A stretch of DNA of 7,014 bases from a bacterium (GTDB lineage: Bacteria > Zhuqueibacterota > Zhuqueibacteria > Thermofontimicrobiales > Thermofontimicrobiaceae): the NCBI GenBank assembly GCA_025453735.1, contig JALOPY010000127.1:1-7014 (forward strand), in the 5' to 3' direction. How positions within the stretch are numbered: the stretch's first letter is position 1; every line of letters begins with the position of its first letter. The notes under the pieces were generated by a model. The model searched no databases, had not been told where the DNA came from, and saw only the letters and a list, made by a program, of their open reading frames with translations. Shown here piece by piece: positions 5,899 through 7,014 of the stretch. The translations under genes were made by a program, and so were the position numbers.

Positions 5899-6801
5899 AT
5901 GACGTTGATTATCCCTCGAAATAAATTTGATTCGCTAAAAACGTTTTTGGAAAAAAAAGATTATTCGTTTGAGGATCGACCCCACCAATTCTTTTTAGCA
6001 CGCAATAAAGGGATGGTGTTAAACCTATATGAAAATGGGAAAATCGTTTTTCAGGGGAATAACGAGCAAGAAAAAGCTGCCATCATGGATTTTTTAAATT
6101 CACTCGATGCCGAAGAAGTTGTGAAAGCTGAAGCAAAATATCCTCTGCTAGAAATTCGAGAGACAAGAATCGGAACCGATGAGGCGGGAAAAGGCGATTA
6201 TTTCGGACCACTCGTTATTGCCGGTGTCCTTGCCAATGAAAATCAGATCAAAGTTTTTGAAGAATTGGGCGTCAAAGATTCAAAATATTTGAGCGATTTG
6301 AGTATTCGAAATTACTCGAAAAAGATAGCAGATATTCTTGGCAAAGATGGGTACACGATAATTGCCATCAAACCGGCGAAGTACAATCAGCTCCACGACA
6401 GCATGAAGAACGTCAATCGCATCCTTGCCTGGGCACATGCGAGAGCCATCGAAAATCTCCTCACTAAAAATCCGCAATGCCAAACTGCTATTGCAGATCA
6501 ATTTGGCGATCAACGTTATATCGAAGATGCGCTAATGAAACATGGCAGAAATATCAAAATCATTCAGACTCCGAAAGCTGAGCGAGAGTTGTCCGTCGCG
6601 GCTGCATCAATTTTAGCCCGAAACGAATTCGTGAGGGCGATGGATCAGATGGGAAGAAATTATAGTTTTCAGTTTCCGAAGGGAGCAACAAACGTCATCG
6701 CTGCGGCTGAAAAATTTGTTAAGAAGTTCGGACCGAAGGCATTGGATGAGGTAGCAAAAATTCATTTTAAAACCACCCAGAAAATAAGAAATATCTCATG
6801 A
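5899..6801 (+). CDS. rnhC: Ribonuclease HIII
   Basis: RNase HIII cuts the RNA strand of RNA-DNA hybrids in the cytoplasm. The protein has 300 residues, close to the roughly 310 of characterised members. Residues 1 to about 75 form the TBP-like N-terminal substrate-binding domain (DUF3378 type), ending before LLEIRETRIG. The catalytic domain opens with GTDEAGKGDYFGPLV at 92-106, supplying Asp94 and Glu95; the G-K-G form separates HIII from most HII enzymes. DSKYLSD follows at 127-133. Asp200 in AIADQFG is the likely third acidic ligand. KAERELSVAAASILAR (226-241) holds the fourth, which must be Glu228 or Glu230. FPKGAT lies at 259-264. The start ATG follows AAAAAGG (5883-5889) at nine bases. 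It appears to be monocistronic, after repeat copy C, and converges on a minus-strand gene. Confidence 0.94.
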   Translation: MTLIIPRNKFDSLKTFLEKKDYSFEDRPHQFFLARNKGMVLNLYENGKIVFQGNNEQEKAAIMDFLNSLDAEEVVKAEAKYPLLEIRETRIGTDEAGKGDYFGPLVIAGVLANENQIKVFEELGVKDSKYLSDLSIRNYSKKIADILGKDGYTIIAIKPAKYNQLHDSMKNVNRILAWAHARAIENLLTKNPQCQTAIADQFGDQRYIEDALMKHGRNIKIIQTPKAERELSVAAASILARNEFVRAMDQMGRNYSFQFPKGATNVIAAAEKFVKKFGPKALDEVAKIHFKTTQKIRNIS

Positions 6802-6808
6802 TAATACT

Positions 6809-6824
6809 TGCAAATGAATTTGCA
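6809..6824. terminator. Weak palindrome between convergent genes
   Basis: TGCAAAT and ATTTGCA are perfect 7-base inverted arms just after the rnhC stop, separated by only two bases, so the real stem is at most six AT-rich pairs. A second small hairpin, AGGCA-AATA-TGCCT, lies at about 6844-6857. Their position between converging genes suits a bidirectional terminator, but both are weak and have no good T-run. Confidence 0.2.
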
Positions 6825-6890
6825 TTTGACCATCATCGCTTCCAGGCAAATATGCCTCGGATCTGTCGAATCAAAATGACATCTTCCCTG

Positions 6891-7014
6891 CTAATTCCCA
6901 TCCATCCAAAGCACAGGCTGCCGAATCGGAAAATTCCTCAGCCCTTCTTCGCTTGTCGGCTCTGGTTTCACCTTTTTCCACAGCTCGATATATTTCGATT
7001 CATTCAGCGCCAGA
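6891..7014 (-). CDS. C-terminal end of an unidentified convergent gene
   Basis: On the minus strand, a frame open from the right window edge encodes 40 residues and stops at TAG (complement of 6891-6893). The tail reads in part YIELWKKVKPEPTSEEGL and ends with RQPVLWMDGN. The composition, with tryptophans, a proline-rich turn and a mix of charged residues, looks like real protein, and the other two minus frames close quickly. I cannot assign a family from so little sequence. The gene converges on rnhC with 89 bases between their stop codons. Confidence 0.55.
   Translation of the reverse strand, partial: LALNESKYIELWKKVKPEPTSEEGLRNFPIRQPVLWMDGN

Overview
The window is bacterial chromosome, AT-rich by eye, with ordinary housekeeping genes set between short intergenic repeats. 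Six plus-strand genes are visible, the first cut by the window edge, and the tail of a seventh minus-strand gene enters at the right edge. No rRNA, tRNA, CRISPR array or transposase was seen. RNase HIII, a TtcA-type tRNA thiolase, a secreted 40-residue-TPR protein and a tandem PDZ protein, in an AT-rich genome dotted with palindromic intergenic repeats, would fit an uncultured lineage of the FCB group (for example a Calditrichota/KSB1-like bacterium). This placement is a guess from style and not a proof.

Layout. 1-708: C-terminal part of a protein with two PDZ domains. 709-1376: a gene-free stretch with repeat copy A, a good sigma70-like promoter (995-1023) and a second, unrelated-looking palindromic element D (1101-1217). 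1377-2165: a peptidoglycan-binding plus CHAP-like cysteine peptidase protein without a signal peptide. 2268-4046: an exported protein with eight TPRs in exact 40-residue register. 4065-4814: a TtcA-like tRNA 2-thiolation enzyme, 18 bases downstream and probably co-transcribed. 4815-5093: repeat copy B and a perfect 15-bp palindrome. 5094-5666: peptidyl-tRNA hydrolase (pth). 5667-5898: repeat copy C, inverted relative to A and B. 5899-6801: RNase HIII (rnhC). 6891-7014: the end of an unidentified convergent gene.

Functionally, pth and the TtcA-like gene both serve translation (peptidyl-tRNA recycling and tRNA modification), and rnhC serves genome maintenance. The other genes concern the envelope or protein interaction. 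There is no sign that the window forms one pathway.

The most interesting content is intergenic. A roughly 170-bp repeat occurs three times in 7 kb (A, B forward; C reverse). Its internal arms can fold back on each other, and one stem position differs in a compensatory way between copies B and C. Copies B and C bracket pth as inverted repeats. Element D has a different sequence but the same architecture (long imperfect palindrome, an A-run plus TCTT-like left edge). I found no convincing new multi-gene system; the repeat family is the best candidate for undescribed biology here.
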